A model generated the notes under the pieces. The model ran no database searches. It was not told the DNA's origin and saw only the letters and a list, made by a program, of their open reading frames with translations. This document shows, piece by piece, positions 22,091 to 44,650 of a DNA stretch of 64,000 nucleotides. The first letter of the stretch is position 1. Every line of letters starts with the position of its first letter. The stretch covers positions 5,222,501 to 5,286,500 of the forward strand of contig NC_092568.1 of the NCBI RefSeq assembly GCF_037975245.1, read 5' to 3'. The position numbers and the translations under genes are program-made. The stretch comes from Apostichopus japonicus. Lineage: Eukaryota > Echinodermata > Holothuroidea > Aspidochirotida > Stichopodidae.

Positions 22091-25000
22091 GAGTAGGTGT
22101 AACCGGATGGTTACGCAATCCACATGATTATCATCAAGATAGTTTTTTTTCTAATATTTTCATTAATAAAAGTTCAAGTCTAACGAGGGCTTATATGATT
22201 ATATGGATAGTAATTTTTCTGAAGTATGGTACTAATTAAATCTTTTGACTAGAAAAAAAGTGGTTTGTAATCGAACATCAGTCTATGAATATATTAACGA
22301 ACTATAAGCCTAATGTACTCTTTTCTTTTATTGAAAATAATAAAAACTGTTAAAGATTATGTCTTATTTACCGAAATGAAAAACGTGTTTTAATCTCTTT
22401 TAAAATGATTACGGTTCACGGACCAACCATAAATAAGCTTCTACGAAAAAGGGGGAAAAATCTAACCACCATTACGTTATCAGACAAAACCATTTTAATC
22501 AGAATGCCTCAGAAAAGTCTCCTTAATTTAGACGGTGGTCGAATATGACGTCGCTAACGTTTTGATGACGCATATAGCTTTTTACGTCTTTTCAATCACG
22601 TGATATAGAGCTGACCATACTTTGGTAAACTCCAATTAATTTCTAAGCTATATATGTGTATACCTGTAGCAGTCGTGATCATCTGCCACTAATCCATTTG
22701 CGATCGACGAGAGAGAGAGAAAAAAATCTGCTTTAGTTTGTCTTCTTGAAATACGGAAAAATTGTCATTAAAATGTCAAAAGTTGAAAGACAAAGATGAC
22801 TAGGTATAGTATTAATAAATATTGTGAGGGAAAAACAAACGATCTTGCAGAAAAGAAGGTAAAACCCGTCTTAATTATGAGATTATATGATTGACATTTT
22901 ACTGACAAAACCTCAATATTATGACGTCATGTTTATTATTAGCTCATCCGTATACAATTTGATTTGCCGGATTTGCCTTGATTTAAACCGTTGGCAAGTG
23001 ACGCGCACGAGATATGTACTTCCATGTTTAACCGCTAGAGCAGGGGTGGGGTGGGGAACTAAGAGGAATAATCTCAAACTTCTCATCATTCATATTTAAA
23101 CAAACGTATTCCCCCCCCCCCCTGTTGTGTATATTCAAGTTCTCTCTATAGTCCCCCCCCCCCCCTCCAACCGGCTCTGACCACGCTGATTAACTAATTT
23201 TACTGCATGGGTGCATTTCAAACTGTTTGGATTCCCAAAAATGAAAAACAACAGAAGTGATAGCTCAATCTGTATAAATAACTCGATGGTTTCCTTTCCA
23301 GATATTACCATAATGTCAAGTTTGAATACATCTTAATTGGTCATAAATACACCTATTTATACTTCAAATTTCATATCAATATATAATTATTCGCCTCATA
23401 ATGTTTTTAATAACTCCGAATCTTACTTGAAGTACTTTCCAATACTCATAAATCATAAATCAAAGAGCTTGTTTTTAATTTCTACTGCTTTTTTAACAAG
23501 GCTACGACAAATATATATTTGTGAACCTTTTCTAGTAGGTAAATTTCTCAAATTGTCCTGAGGGAACACATTTCGTTGACGATGGTTACCATAATTGATC
23601 TTCAGCGAGACTGAAAAATACGAAGGGAAACTTAATCTTACAAAGATGACTAAAGAAATACTCGGATACTTAAAGAATTCATTAAGCTTGGTAATAATAT
23701 AAATAAATATATAACTTGAGTGTCATATTAGTGTCATATATATATATATTTAAATATATATATATATCTGTATTTATATAGCCACGGTACAGTGTAGAAT
23801 GGCAATCAACAAATGACAATTTACTTCACCTCCAAATGATACCTTGTGCGCAAATGATTGCATTTTGAGAAAAACAAATTATTAGATCACCACGCACATC
23901 GGACATGAAACTAAATAGTTTTTTTGCAGAAATAATATAAAATTTGGCAATTTTAGATATGAAATGTTATCATTTAAGGTGTTATCCGCCGCCCCCCCCC
24001 CTGAGGATTTTTTTTCAGAAACAGATTATGAAGGTTTCGGTTTGACCTTCTGTTTGTTATTTTGTTATCTTTTCATCCGTTTATGGACGATAAAATCGAT
24101 TTCCGGGCAAATTTGCAGCAGTTATTATAAATAAAAACGAATAGCTATTCATTTGAAATGTGCCTTAATATGATATTATTTCCTTTCGTTGTGAAATTAT
24201 GTAAAAAGTCATTCATATACTCTGTACAGTCGCCATATGAACTAAAGCAATTCACTTTTTTTTTAAAGTCTGAATAAAATCATAAATATATATATTGGCC
24301 ATATATACACATATTACACCCTCCCATACATATATCAACACTTTGGTCACGAATAATAAACGGTTAATATGACTTTACGCACATTTCCTGTCGAGATTTC
24401 CTTGTTGATAACACAACTATTGAATGGTTTTACTCTTCCATGAATAAAACAAAATTGAAAAAAAAAGGAGAATGAGAAAGAAACTACAATGTTGTCTAGA
24501 TTCTTAACACTGATTGTAAACCATCGGTGAGTTTATAGATTTACGATTTTCTAATCCATTACATCTCACCCGTAGCAAGAAGTTATCTTCTTCTTTGATA
24601 GAAATTGCAACCGTCAGGTGTTTAATCGACGAAAATGGGGACAACATGTACATGAGAGTAAACATTATGGATTCAACATCTTCCGTTTCTTCCGTTTGAT
24701 TATACAAGTTCCTATCACCAATTTCTTGTTTGTTTACAAGGAAAATGTCACCAGAAGTACAATTTATAGCTTTTGTCGTCATTAGAATAGTTTCTCACGA
24801 GAATAGTATAGTTAGTAATAGCATGGTCTCAGAAGTACCCCCCCCCCCCCAACACACAATTCCCTCGTTGATACAGTTGTAGGAAAGAAGGTCTGGACTT
24901 TTCTTCTGAAAACAAAGTTTCATGATCAAATGAAAACTTTTTATTATCAGAGAGATTTCCATCCAGCGCCATCGCTTCAATTAGATGTAAAGGTTTTGAG

Positions 25001-26173
25001 GTACTTTAAGTTCAGTACCATAAGTTCCCTTGGACCCAGCTCTTTATTAAAGGAAAATTTATCCTGCTCTTCATCTGTGATAAAAAAAGTGTCATTTTTA
25101 TTGCAACTATATATATATACTTCCACCTCTTTCCCTCGTTGTTTTGTAGTTCGTGCAAGCTCTTATTTCCAATAATCACGAGCCAATGTGTAGCGTTTGC
25201 TCGACCGGGGAGTCAATGTTCATTATTATTTTTCAGTCAACGTGTAATGTTAAGTATGTCTCGCAGCTCCCATAGGTCACAAAGGTACATAGTATTTCAT
25301 AATTATATGGATGTATGTTAGTGCCACGGCTTTGCTATATACTCCAAAGAAAAGTTCATTTGTCGACAATCTCTTTTTTCCCAGATGTATGTATAAATGA
25401 TTCGAGAAATGGTCACATGCATGCTGCTGAAGATGAGCTGTAAACATATCATGGCCTCAATATATACAGTGACAGATTCCTGTATGCTACGTGTTACCAT
25501 GCATATACAGGACGCTATGTAAATTTTATAAATAAAAGGACATGTCGTGGTAGAGTTCATTTATACACACACGGTGGGTAATTGATATACAGTGCACCAA
25601 TATGGAGGACCATTTGGAGCATAAGCTGGTATAATGCATATACCGTATTTAGTCAAATATATTTTGTATCAAATCAAAAAAGATATATGTTTATTTTATA
25701 CACATATGATGTATTACCTTCAATCACAAGACGTTTTCTATATATCCATCGTGATGGTTAAGTGTAATTCAATAAACTTATTATTTATTTAAATCAAAAG
25801 AGTAGATTTTCTTTCCTAAATATGAGGGTTTTTTTTCTTTCTTATTAAACATGATTTCGAAGAACAAATATACTTCTACAATCAAACTTTTTTTTTATAC
25901 CTGGTTTATTTTAAATACAAGGTCTGAACGTTTGAAGGCTATATATTGGAAAACACATTGAGTGTCGTCATGATTATAAGGATGATGTCCACAACGCCAC
26001 TTTACTTTGCCCTCTTTCCGTTTTCTCATCAAGATAAAATTGCTTGATTTCCCGAGGAAGCAATCATAACTTGCTCTACATTCATTAAAGTGAGCTCCGC
26101 ATGGGAAAATTACTTTAACTTTTGTGCATAACATAAACTTCTAGGGATTTATTTTTTAATCGAAGGCAGCTCA
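22091..26173. other. Stretch without a supported gene
   Basis: Includes C runs near 23111, 23153, 23991 and 24838-24850, and a small AT array at 23738-23768. The most protein-like frame is 24504-24782 (minus, 92 codons), with a good donor GTGAGA at 24569, but no clear acceptor or family. Otherwise nothing is seen. Confidence 0.35.
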
Positions 26174-34086
<7,913 letters not shown>

Positions 34087-34174
34087 TAATCCTATACGTA
34101 TAACGTCAGGTCTAAATAAATAGTAACACATAATCCTATACGTATAACGTCAGGTCTTAATAAATAGTAACACA
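34087..34174. repeat. Tandem duplication of a 44-bp unit
   Basis: Two adjacent 44-bp copies starting taatcctatacgtataacg differ by a single base (aaataaa or taataaa part). The near identity points to a recent local duplication. Confidence 0.95.
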
Positions 34175-35169
34175 ATGATTTTTTACTCAAATATGATTTC
34201 ACCTCCATAGTGTAGGCTGGTTAACCATGTTGTGTTATGATTTTTACTCCTTAGCTATAACATAACCTCTCGTATCACTGTTCTACAATATGTCAAGATT
34301 AACGGTTACTCATTCATATAGCACCGTAAATTCCACCCAGGATTTACGTAGCATGTTGTTACAACATTTGAGATGATGGGCTGGTGGGACATTAACCATC
34401 TCGAAAGTTGTTATTATTTCCTCCCTGGAAATGACATTTACAAAAAAGGTTACCGAGGCGAACAGTTTTGATACTGTGTACCCATCTGTTACTCGAGTGC
34501 GCTTGATCTCTGAAAAATCTTTCACACTACAATAATTTCATCCCAAGCGATCACTCGATCAACACGGATCTGACGAGAGCCTAAACCAATCTCCTATAAT
34601 GTTTTTGCCTTACACGTGAACTCACCAATTTGTGTGTATGTTTATGCTGTTCACATACATTGCAAAAAACAAAACACAAAACAAACATCGGGACCTAATT
34701 ACGCCTCATAATATTTGAAGATAATCGGTGAGTAATTGCATGTGACTGTGAAAGATTCATCTATCCTGTTAAAATTTAACCAAGATATTGTGAATTAATT
34801 TTTACTTAATGTAGTTTGAGTGACAGAGGCTCACATGGGCTTAGACAGTTCGATGCCCGTCTTACATACATCGATTGTAACTGTGTTGTGATAAGGTGTT
34901 ACTTGAAATGACTTGAAAATATTGAGACAATATCACTAGTACCCCACCTATCGTGTAACTTGATTGCAGTCATCACCATCATATGCTCTTAGAAGTGCTA
35001 CGGCGTACCTTGTATGACGTCATACATACGCTGTGGTATTTGTGTTATAATGCAACAGTACAATGTCGAACAATGGAATATACTTTACAGTACGCTCTGC
35101 GTTGCATTCATGCATTGCCTACCGTATTTATGCAGATTAGTCTAACACTATATAAACGATGTAAATAAA
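34175..35169. other. Stretch without a supported gene
   Basis: Nothing is recognised. Open frames of 61-71 codons are without domains. A TGACGTCA palindrome lies at 35015-35022. Confidence 0.4.
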
Positions 35170-35300
35170 GCCTATATATTACCTATTCTAACACAATGTG
35201 TTTAGGATGATACGCTGTTGTGTAAAAGTAAGAGGGCCTGACGTTTCGATCCTAGCAGGATCTTCTTCAGAGGATACGTTCTTGAAATTGTAAGCAAAGG
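35170..35300 (-). mobile_element. Probable Penelope-like element terminal fragment
   Basis: The segment with gggcctgacgtttcgatcc and the palindrome aacacaatgtgtt resembles terminal repeats of Penelope-like retroelements, which carry hammerhead ribozymes. No reverse transcriptase or GIY-YIG coding sequence is seen beside it, so at most a terminal piece remains. The boundaries are approximate, and the assignment depends largely on the ribozyme motif. Confidence 0.4.
35234..35275 (-). ncRNA. Candidate minimal hammerhead ribozyme
   Basis: Read on the minus strand: CCT, then CTGAAGA (35264-35270, the conserved CUGANGA box), then a stem-loop GATCC-TGCTA-GGATC (35248-35262) with one extra A, then GAAAC (35243-35247) and GTC (35240-35242), then AGG. 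CCT and AGG can pair as stem I. Stem III is only the self-complementary ACGT inside GAAACGTC, as in the short dimer-forming hammerheads of Penelope-like elements. Cleavage would follow the GTC. The extra A before stem II and the short stem I are weak points. Activity is not known. Confidence 0.5.
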
Positions 35301-36393
<1,093 letters not shown>

Positions 36394-37539
36394 CATGTGT
36401 TGTGAACCATTCAAGACGAGATACAATAAGTTCTAATAACCACACTAAATCAACAAATTTTACACAAATGAAACAGGCTGAATTATCTGGTAGTTTGTCT
36501 GGGACCTCAAAGAGAACAAGCAAAATGTCTCAATAACATGGTGAATCTCCGTGAGGTCGTTCGAATGTGAGATTTCTGGTTTTAGGGGATCGCTGTAATG
36601 CTTGAAACTTTAAGTCTCAAGACTCGGTCTGGATTCCATATTACACCGAGTCATCACTAAACAGTGTTACCAAGTGAATTATCATGACCTGTAACTGTGA
36701 AGATGAATAAGCAAAATGTAATAAACTATATTACCATTGTATTTTAATCTTCTGTTTCAACATGAAAGAGACTTTACAAGTCATATCCGCTGAGTGTAGT
36801 TAGTGCATGTGAGCTAACCTAGAGAAAACTGTTTCGAAGTGTGTTTGGTGGATGACGCAGCATATAGATTATCTTGATACGGCTTAATACACGCAGTATT
36901 TATATATACATGCACGAAACTCGTAATCATAAGTATCTTGATGGATTGAATCAAAACCGAAACCACTCATCACATTCAACTATTACTTCCTGTTAACATT
37001 CATTAAAATGGCTGTGCCAAGTCTATAACTTAAAGAATATTACTTTTTGACTAATATCGCAAAATGTTACTAGGAAAGCGAGAGTTAAGTTCTCACAGGC
37101 GACCAATAAAGACTTTGTTTAATAGAAAATAACTGGTATTTAATAAAATCATTTCTTATCAATGTTAGAATCATCCGAAAATTTGATTTTCCGTCGTATA
37201 GATACAAAATGACATTGATGTTGAAGTTGTCAAGAACTGGATTTCTTGGATACCTTTATACTCATGTACGATATTTATGTTACATAAAGACTTGTCATAT
37301 ATCCATAGACTTGTTGTTCTCCTAAAGGCAACAACACGTGTTAACGTTATCTATAAAACAACGCACTTTTGTTTTAAAGGTTTCCAAGTAGAGGTTATAA
37401 ACATGCTACACAGCGTATATATTCTTTTGCACGTAAACACTCTACAGGAACAAAGGGTAATGTGGTTTTAATTGGCGGTATGTGTTTTTGTGATTCTACG
37501 AATTGTGGTGCACTTTTCGTCATAGTCCGGTGTTGGTTC
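36394..37539. other. Stretch without a supported gene
   Basis: Nothing gene-like can be supported. Confidence 0.4.
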
Positions 37540-37745
37540 ATGAAAAATGTGGCGTAGCTTGTTTTGTGTAGTTTTGGTGTAGTATAGGTATAGCTTGTTG
37601 CAGTTGCGTGCCATGGCTCGGTTCGATGTTGGTGTAGCTGGGTGTACAGTTTTGGAGCAATCTGTGGGTTAAGTTTGTTGCAGCCTTGGTGTTTATGTTT
37701 GGTGCAGTTTGGTGTAGTATTATGTAGCTTATAGTGTACACATTG
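37540..37745. repeat. Very degenerate TTGGTGTAG-type short repeat
   Basis: TTGGTGTAG, TTTGGTGCAG and similar 9-11 bp words recur many times. They underlie the C-terminal half of a 135-codon minus frame (37538-37945); the N-terminal half of that frame is non-repetitive but has no family I recognise and no clear splice sites. Confidence 0.5.
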
Positions 37746-38232
37746 ATGTCATCTGGTGTATAGTTTGCCACTGTATGTTTGCATGTTAAGCCAGATGCTT
37801 TATTTTCATTACTAATTATAGCCACTTGCCACAAATCATCTTCATTTAAAACGATTCGTGTTCTTTGCCAACGCTGAATATCAGCCTTATTTTTGATAAT
37901 CTTACACGATAAAGACAACTCCAGCGCTTCGGTTCTTAGGTGCAAAATTGGTCATATATATGGATATTATTTCTAAGAAACGTATGAAGATCCTTAGGTA
38001 AAGGTCTGAATTGTACGTTAAACAGAAATAATCTCACACTGACCAAGGCGTGGCAATTTCTTCAACAACAACAAAACTGTTAATAACATGACACTATCAG
38101 AATATATAATTTATTAGAAATTTGATATAAATGTCTGTAACTGAAAGTTGTCATCTTTATCAGACACACAGTTCTCCGTACACTTTAAGTGTTAACCTGT
38201 AAACCCTGTGGCAATATGAATGACAGTATATA
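37746..38232. other. Stretch without a supported gene
   Basis: Holds the non-repetitive half of the 135-codon minus-strand frame described beside it. Nothing else is seen. Confidence 0.3.
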
Positions 38233-38260
38233 CGTGTATATATATATATAAATATATACG

Positions 38261-38300
<40 letters not shown>

Positions 38301-38340
38301 TGTATGTATGTATATATATATATATATATATGTGTGTATA
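38233..38340. repeat. Compound AT/GTAT microsatellite
   Basis: AT blocks with TACGTAT, AAATATG, TATG and GTGTG inserts; translations of YI type are artefacts. Confidence 0.9.
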
Positions 38341-41300
38341 AATTTGATTTTTGTATTAGTATTACAACATGTCATTGTTACAGTCTAATATTTCGGATAT
38401 AAAGTATATACGTTATGAAGATATTCTTTCGTTTTAGAGATGTTTTCCATGAAAATAAAATCAGTTGCTTTAATTAACCTACAGTGGAGTTTATTGAGAC
38501 CTTTAAGATATTTTCATATTACGCCCCATATTTATTAGTGATAGCCCACTACCTTTCACCCTACATACAACATACAAGATGCCGGTATAACTGTATAAGT
38601 ACTGTTGAGATGATATAGAAAAAAATTAAAATTTGTTTGACCGGTATAACTCTTCAACGCAAACGGAAGCGGAATTTGTGGAAGTATCACAAGTACCATT
38701 TAAAGGTAGTCGTGGTATTACTTTGTGTTCAAATGGTTTGCGCTGGTGTCGACGCAAGACGATTTGTTTTCAAAGAATCATCAATATAGGTTTGAGTCTT
38801 TTAATCGTCTGATATCTCGTTGAGGTGTAGAGGCCACGGACTCTCTGTGTATACGAAGCCGGACTCCGACGCCGTTACAAACACACTCATATATATAATG
38901 GATGAACGGTTCCGATCCACGTATTTGTTACCAACCTTGTCTGGCTGTTTTTATTTTCAAATATATTTACCTAACATTTCAATGCAACTAACATCCCTGA
39001 TTGGATAGTTCATTGATCAATGGTGTGTGCATGTATAGACATGGAAAGTTTGAGGGAATTCAATCGGAAATTGAAGTATAAAACCAGTAGTGGGATCTAG
39101 GATTTTACAATGGAGTGGGTTCGGTCACGGGTGCCGTTGAAATCCGCCCCTTCACCCCTCTCTCCCCCACCTATCCCAAAATGTCAAATGGTGCATTTTT
39201 TATACATATTTTGACTATGAAGTAGGTCTGCAAGCAAGTTTGTGCAAATAATTACGGTTTCAACTTTTTGTAAGATGTGTTGACGCCCACTCCCACCCCC
39301 ACCAATGAGAACGAAATAAAAATGTATCCAAGAAAACTCTATATTAATATCATAAGCAACTACTATACACTATCGTATTATCATGCTCAATTGGTACTGT
39401 GAAATCCCTGTACCACACATTGGTATTAACATCAAATGCTCGCACAAAGAATAGATTCTATTTACCAATATTCTGACGTCACGATGAATTAACCTAGTTA
39501 AGGAAATACTTAAAAGAAATTACTTTCTGATATTGGTGGAAATGTGTCAAAGCAATATTTTCAAGTATTATAATATTTAAAAAAATGTAGAAGACGTAGG
39601 CCAATTTTGAGTGCAATCTTTGTATAGACAATGTAATTAGAGTTTTCGCCTCTGCCAAAACGGCTGAATTTAAACAATCAATATATAAAATGTACGGTTG
39701 TTTTAGTCTATCAATCTAGACAATAAAACCAAAATGAGAGTGGAGAAAACAGGTATAGCAAGCACCAAGGATGGACCGTACGAATTATACAATAGACATA
39801 TAATAATAATGGTGCCCATATTGCTGGAACACTTAGAACTTATGTGTAATTACCAACTCACAATAAGTCCGTGGCACGAGACGAGACATTTCTTGCAGAT
39901 AGTAACGTTACATTACATGAAATAGCTAACCTTTTTTACTTCCTTTGTCCTTTATCCAGTTTTAATTACATTCTTCGGAGGATTTAGTGTCTAATCAGTA
40001 ACGTGAACAGGATTTCAAAGGTGTGGACGAAATTCGAACCCCCTCTCCTCCCCAGACTGATTTAGTGAGGGGCATGAATCTTTATGAAAGAACGTCCAGC
40101 CCCCCCCCCCTCAATAACCCAACCCCCTAAATGGTCTGATTCTTCCCCAGCTAAATGTAAAGAATCCCCCTACTGAACGTTATAACTTCTAAACGCCCCT
40201 ACCCTGAGCATACAGCCGTTTCTCGTGATATTGTGTGAACGCATGCACTATTTCAAACGGTGCTATATAGCTAATATGAAAACTATGTCATGTTTAGTTG
40301 AAATGCATTATCATTAGGTAACTATTAAAAGCTTAATTACAGTAAACAGCCCCAAACTCTGCCATTAATAGTCGATTTATTATTTTTAATGATCTTAAAA
40401 TCAGCGTAATGACTTTGTCTTCTTCTTCTGTTTCATCGTGCAAACCCCGTTACAAACATGTGTCAAGGAAGTCCAACATCACGCCAGTAAATTTGCAGTG
40501 TTAAGACAAGCTGTGATATCTTTACTGTCAACTCGACTTATAAAAAACATGATAAGAAATGGTCAATATTTCTTATTTTGTTTTGACAACTGTGGTTCTT
40601 ACCTACCATATCACTCTCCCATCTTAAATATGCTGGTTGGTTTACCTAATGTTTCTTTTGCATACAGCTCCGTAGCGCGATGTCCACACGTTCGAACAGT
40701 TTTTGTATCGCTCTACGTATAGAGATGCTCACTGCGTAAAGTGCGCGATACGGTATTAACCCTGGAAAGCTGCGTTTAGCGTTGAATAATTAGTATACAT
40801 ATACTCAATCGACGAAGGACAGATAAGGCCCCCAAAGAAAACATGATTTATCACTGTAATGTAACCAACCACATGGAACTCGGAATTATGGAATTAAAGC
40901 ATAACACTTCGGAGGTTTCGTAAACAAAATAATGTACATTGCAATAACATGTGGGGATCACAATTTCGGTATTAGATGACAGCTTCTATTTATAAACTAG
41001 CTATACGGAAAAAATAAAATAAATTGTTTTAAACGGTACATTATCTTGTAGTGAGATTGAGAAGTCTCCAAATATTTGAGAGTATGATAATGATCCGGTC
41101 AGGAATAGCGCAATTTGCCCTAAATCAACCCAAAATATAGCTTGAATGTACTCACGTTTCTTCAAGTCCAAATCCAGCTGATAATAATCTTCAGTTTCTT
41201 GATCTCAACCAATTTTCTTTGCAGTCAGAAGTGAAAGTTTTCCTCTAATGGTTGAAGTTTTTAAGATATGTTTGTAGGAGTATTTTCCACCCTTTTGATC

Positions 41301-42530
41301 TCTTCCGCTGCTATATTCTGTATAAGACACTCGCGTTGCGTCGTGAAAAGTAATGACAACTACATTATTGGTTCGCGTACGACCAATTGGCGATCAGTAT
41401 CAAGTTAAGACTCTGTTCATTGGTCAATCTGGCTTTGACGTCTTACTTCTGTATTCTGAGAAGGTGGTTTGCTGGTTGTAGTAAAATCTGGATTCCTATT
41501 GCCCAAGCAGCTAAATTGTCATCAAGTTTGTAGAAATCAATCAGTCTTTTTTTTATATACGACAGACACCCAGGATTGTTTAGTTGACAAGTTCATCTCG
41601 TACCAGCTTATGTGCTTATTCTAAACAGCGAGTAGTAGGTACGCGTGTGTGTGTGTGTCGAATAGATGTGTAACGCGAAGAGGCTACCTGGTGAGAAATT
41701 GAGTTATCATGACACATTCACAATACCTACATAGCCCTCTGAACATACAGTGATTACTAGGGAGAGTGAAATATTCCATCAATAACCGAAAAACTAAAAT
41801 CAGAAATTAAAGTGTTATATGGGAATGTCGACTGTATACATATCAGTATGTAATAGTATAACATTACTACATGAATTAGTACACGTGAGCGAGTTTAATC
41901 TTTGATATACTAGCATGCCTGAGACCGAAGGTTTTGTATACCAAAAAGACCGTAACGGGGAAACTAGTTTCTACCATATTGTAATGGCACGCTAGAATTA
42001 AACATATACATGCCTATAAGGCGTGCTAGTTTGGAACATAATAAACAAGGTCTGGCGCCATTCTTTTTCATAAATGTCGAAAAATGCAAACATATAAAAT
42101 AGCGATATGCATGTGTCCAAACTTAACAAAAATCAGCAACATACCAAAAGATGAAATCGGGTGAGAGAAGATAGGAGTTAGACCGTTCCCATGGTAACAT
42201 CATTACAATTTTTAAAGTAAATTAATATCCTACTTCTGTTTTCTCCATTTCCAGGCATGAATTTGATATGTATAATTGAAACTATTTGTTCACTTGATTC
42301 ATTATTATGACTTTCCTATGGATATGTGATATTGAGTATTTATGCTGGAAATAAACTGTTTCATTGTTACCCTCATTTTCATGGTAACATCATCAAAATT
42401 CTAAAAGTAAAAGTGCAAATCATGCCTATGTACGAAGTTTGTTTCTGAAAGTGAGGTTTGAATGAAAATATGAATTTGAAAACACTGTACCGCTAAGAGA
42501 AGTGAGATTGATGCAGACAACAAATGTAAG
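38341..42530. other. Stretch without a supported gene
   Basis: A segment at about 39085-39180 (gtgggatctaggatttt) faintly resembles a worn hAT-type MITE end. C runs occur near 40101. The 94-codon plus frame at 40438-40722 is not recognised. Nothing is firm. Confidence 0.35.
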
Positions 42531-42954
42531 GTAACCCCACCCAACCCTTCCATTGTAACCCCACCCCAACCTTTCCATGGTAACCCCATCCCATCCCTTC
42601 AACGGTAACCACACCCAATCCTTCCATGGTGACCACACCCCAACCCTTCCATGGTAACCCCACCCAAACCCTTCCATTGTAACCCCACCCCAACCTTTCC
42701 ATGGTAACCCCACCCCATCCCTTCAACGGTAACCACACCCAATCCTTCCATGGTGACCACACCCTAACCATTCCATGGTGATCCCACCCCAACCCTTCCA
42801 CTGTAACCCCACCCAAACCCTTCCACTGTAACCCCACCCAAACCCTTCCATGGTAACCACACCCCAACCCTTCCATGGTAACCACACCCCAACCCTTCTA
42901 TGGTAACCCCACCCAAACCCTTCAACGGTAACCCCACCCCAACCCTTCCATGCA
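42531..42954. repeat. 25-bp minisatellite with higher-order repeat, about 17 copies
   Basis: Units of 24-25 bp of the form CCCAACCCTTCCATGG plus TAACCCCAC. A block of five distinct units (variants attg, tttccatgg, tcaacgg, aatcc..gacc, atgg) recurs in order, so part of the array grew by copying a block of about 123 bp. One strand is strongly C-rich. Five overlapping minus-strand frames (GYHGRVWVG repeats, up to 130 codons) are repeat translations. Confidence 0.95.
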
Positions 42955-44306
42955 CCTACCTAAGAATTTAATCTTAGGGCAAAAAAAAGAACCCTTAGCG
43001 TTCTTTATATAGGCTATATGAGAGGAATGTCATGCAAATGTATGGATGATATATGACATGAAGGTAAACATACATATCTGCCCAAAGATCAGTATCTTTT
43101 AAAACAAAGTAACAAACGGTAAGTTTAATTGTGTCATATATACTGAATTTAATTTGTTTATGTTTGGTAAACTGAAAATATCACAGAATATCGTTTGCTA
43201 AACTGTAACACTTAATCATAAGGTAACAGAGGCTCCAGCTAAATTTACTGTACCAGGAGGCATGGATCACTCCATAGCAAAGATATTATCATATCGTTAA
43301 GTCTTTCGTTTGGGCGGTGACAGGGTGTGATGGGGTTTTCATATTGAAAGAATGAATCACTTCTGGTTTCTTTCTATAACGCACAAATAACTAGCTGAAC
43401 TAAATATTGGTTGATCGAGTTACACCTAATGAAAAGCTTTAAATGCTTTCATATTACCATGTGTTCATTGTTCCAATGTTAAGCCCAAGAGCGGTATACA
43501 ATCGTGCTACCGGTGATTTACAGTAATCCCCAATACAGAAACAAACAAGTAGGAAATCCATGGAATAATTATAACAGATCATATCGCAAAGTTGATTTAT
43601 TTGACTGCATACATGGTGTCATAACATCGTCATACAACCAGAGGAACAAGTCCCTGATGGTTCAAAGTACCCCTTACCGTTAGGTGGAGTTTGAGACACG
43701 CCTTACCCTTCTTGAAATTCTTTGACCTAATGCCCTTAGCATTTGTTTGTGACCAAGATTACGGTCGTAGACATCACTTTACATTCCAAGTCATCAATGA
43801 AAGACAATTACAACGGTCGACGCCCTATATACAGTAGCAGAATACTGACACATTGTTGATTTGTAGAAACGCACGTTACCATTGACTGCAAGATATTTAC
43901 AGAGATCTATTACAGCGCCTTGGCGATAGAGACTGGATTTCTCATTGAAAGTGAAGCCGCTAACTATCGTGCTTTGGTCGCATTAGAAACATATATATGT
44001 TTTCTAGATAAAGATAAGGTACAGCTTAGTAACAAATAAATTGGGATATTCCGGTATAATTGTCCATCCAATCTTTCCTACATTGCTACGTCATGTTAAA
44101 GAAACACAATTCCTTCGCAGAAATTAGGAATTAGTCTCTCAAGTGTGTCTGATACCTCGTAGTGTAATTCGATTTGTAACAGTCCCTTATCTGTACTATT
44201 TAAAAAAAGAGTTAGGTTTGGTCGCCAAATTAGAAATGCCTTTTGATCGGCTGCTAATATATGTGTGTATATATTCGAATTAATACATGTATATAATGTG
44301 ATATAT
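42955..44306. other. Stretch without a supported gene
   Basis: No gene or repeat is seen. Confidence 0.4.
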
Positions 44307-44650
44307 CAGTGGCGTAGGAAGGTACTTTTGAGTGGGGGGGGGGGGGGCTGAAGACTTATGGCCGGCCTGGGGGAGGGGTCTTTGGAATTTTTTGCATTTC
44401 CAGGTAGCCTCAGATGCAATTTGGTGCAATATAGCACACTTCAACACCGACTCCATTTTGTAAACTTAATTTTGTATTTTCACCTGGCCTTAGATGCAAT
44501 TTGGTGCTCCAAATGAATTTTTTTTTCTCATTTGGAAATGAAAAAGGGGTTTTCTGACTTGCGAAGCGGGGGGGCGGAATGATACTTCCGCCCCTCCACA
44601 TTTTTCACTGGGGGGCTGGCGCCCCCAGCCCCCCGGTTCCTACGCCCTTG
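44307..44650. mobile_element. hAT-like MITE, copy 1 (344 bp)
   Basis: Begins CAGTGGCGTAGGAAGG; its reverse-complemented end is CAAGGGCGTAGGAACC, giving terminal inverted repeats of hAT type. The 8-mer TGATATAT is repeated perfectly at 44299-44306 and 44651-44658. Near the left end is a 14-base G run (44334-44347). A second copy lies at 56722-57064. The interior has two related phrases containing agatgcaatttggtgc, an internal duplication of about 85 bp. No transposase is encoded; the minus frames here are incidental. Confidence 0.9.

Noticed and set aside
42401-42955. Overlapping minus frames up to 130 codons with Gly/Trp-rich repeats
   Set aside because: They are alternative readings of the 25-bp minisatellite; several phases stay open because the unit length is not constant.
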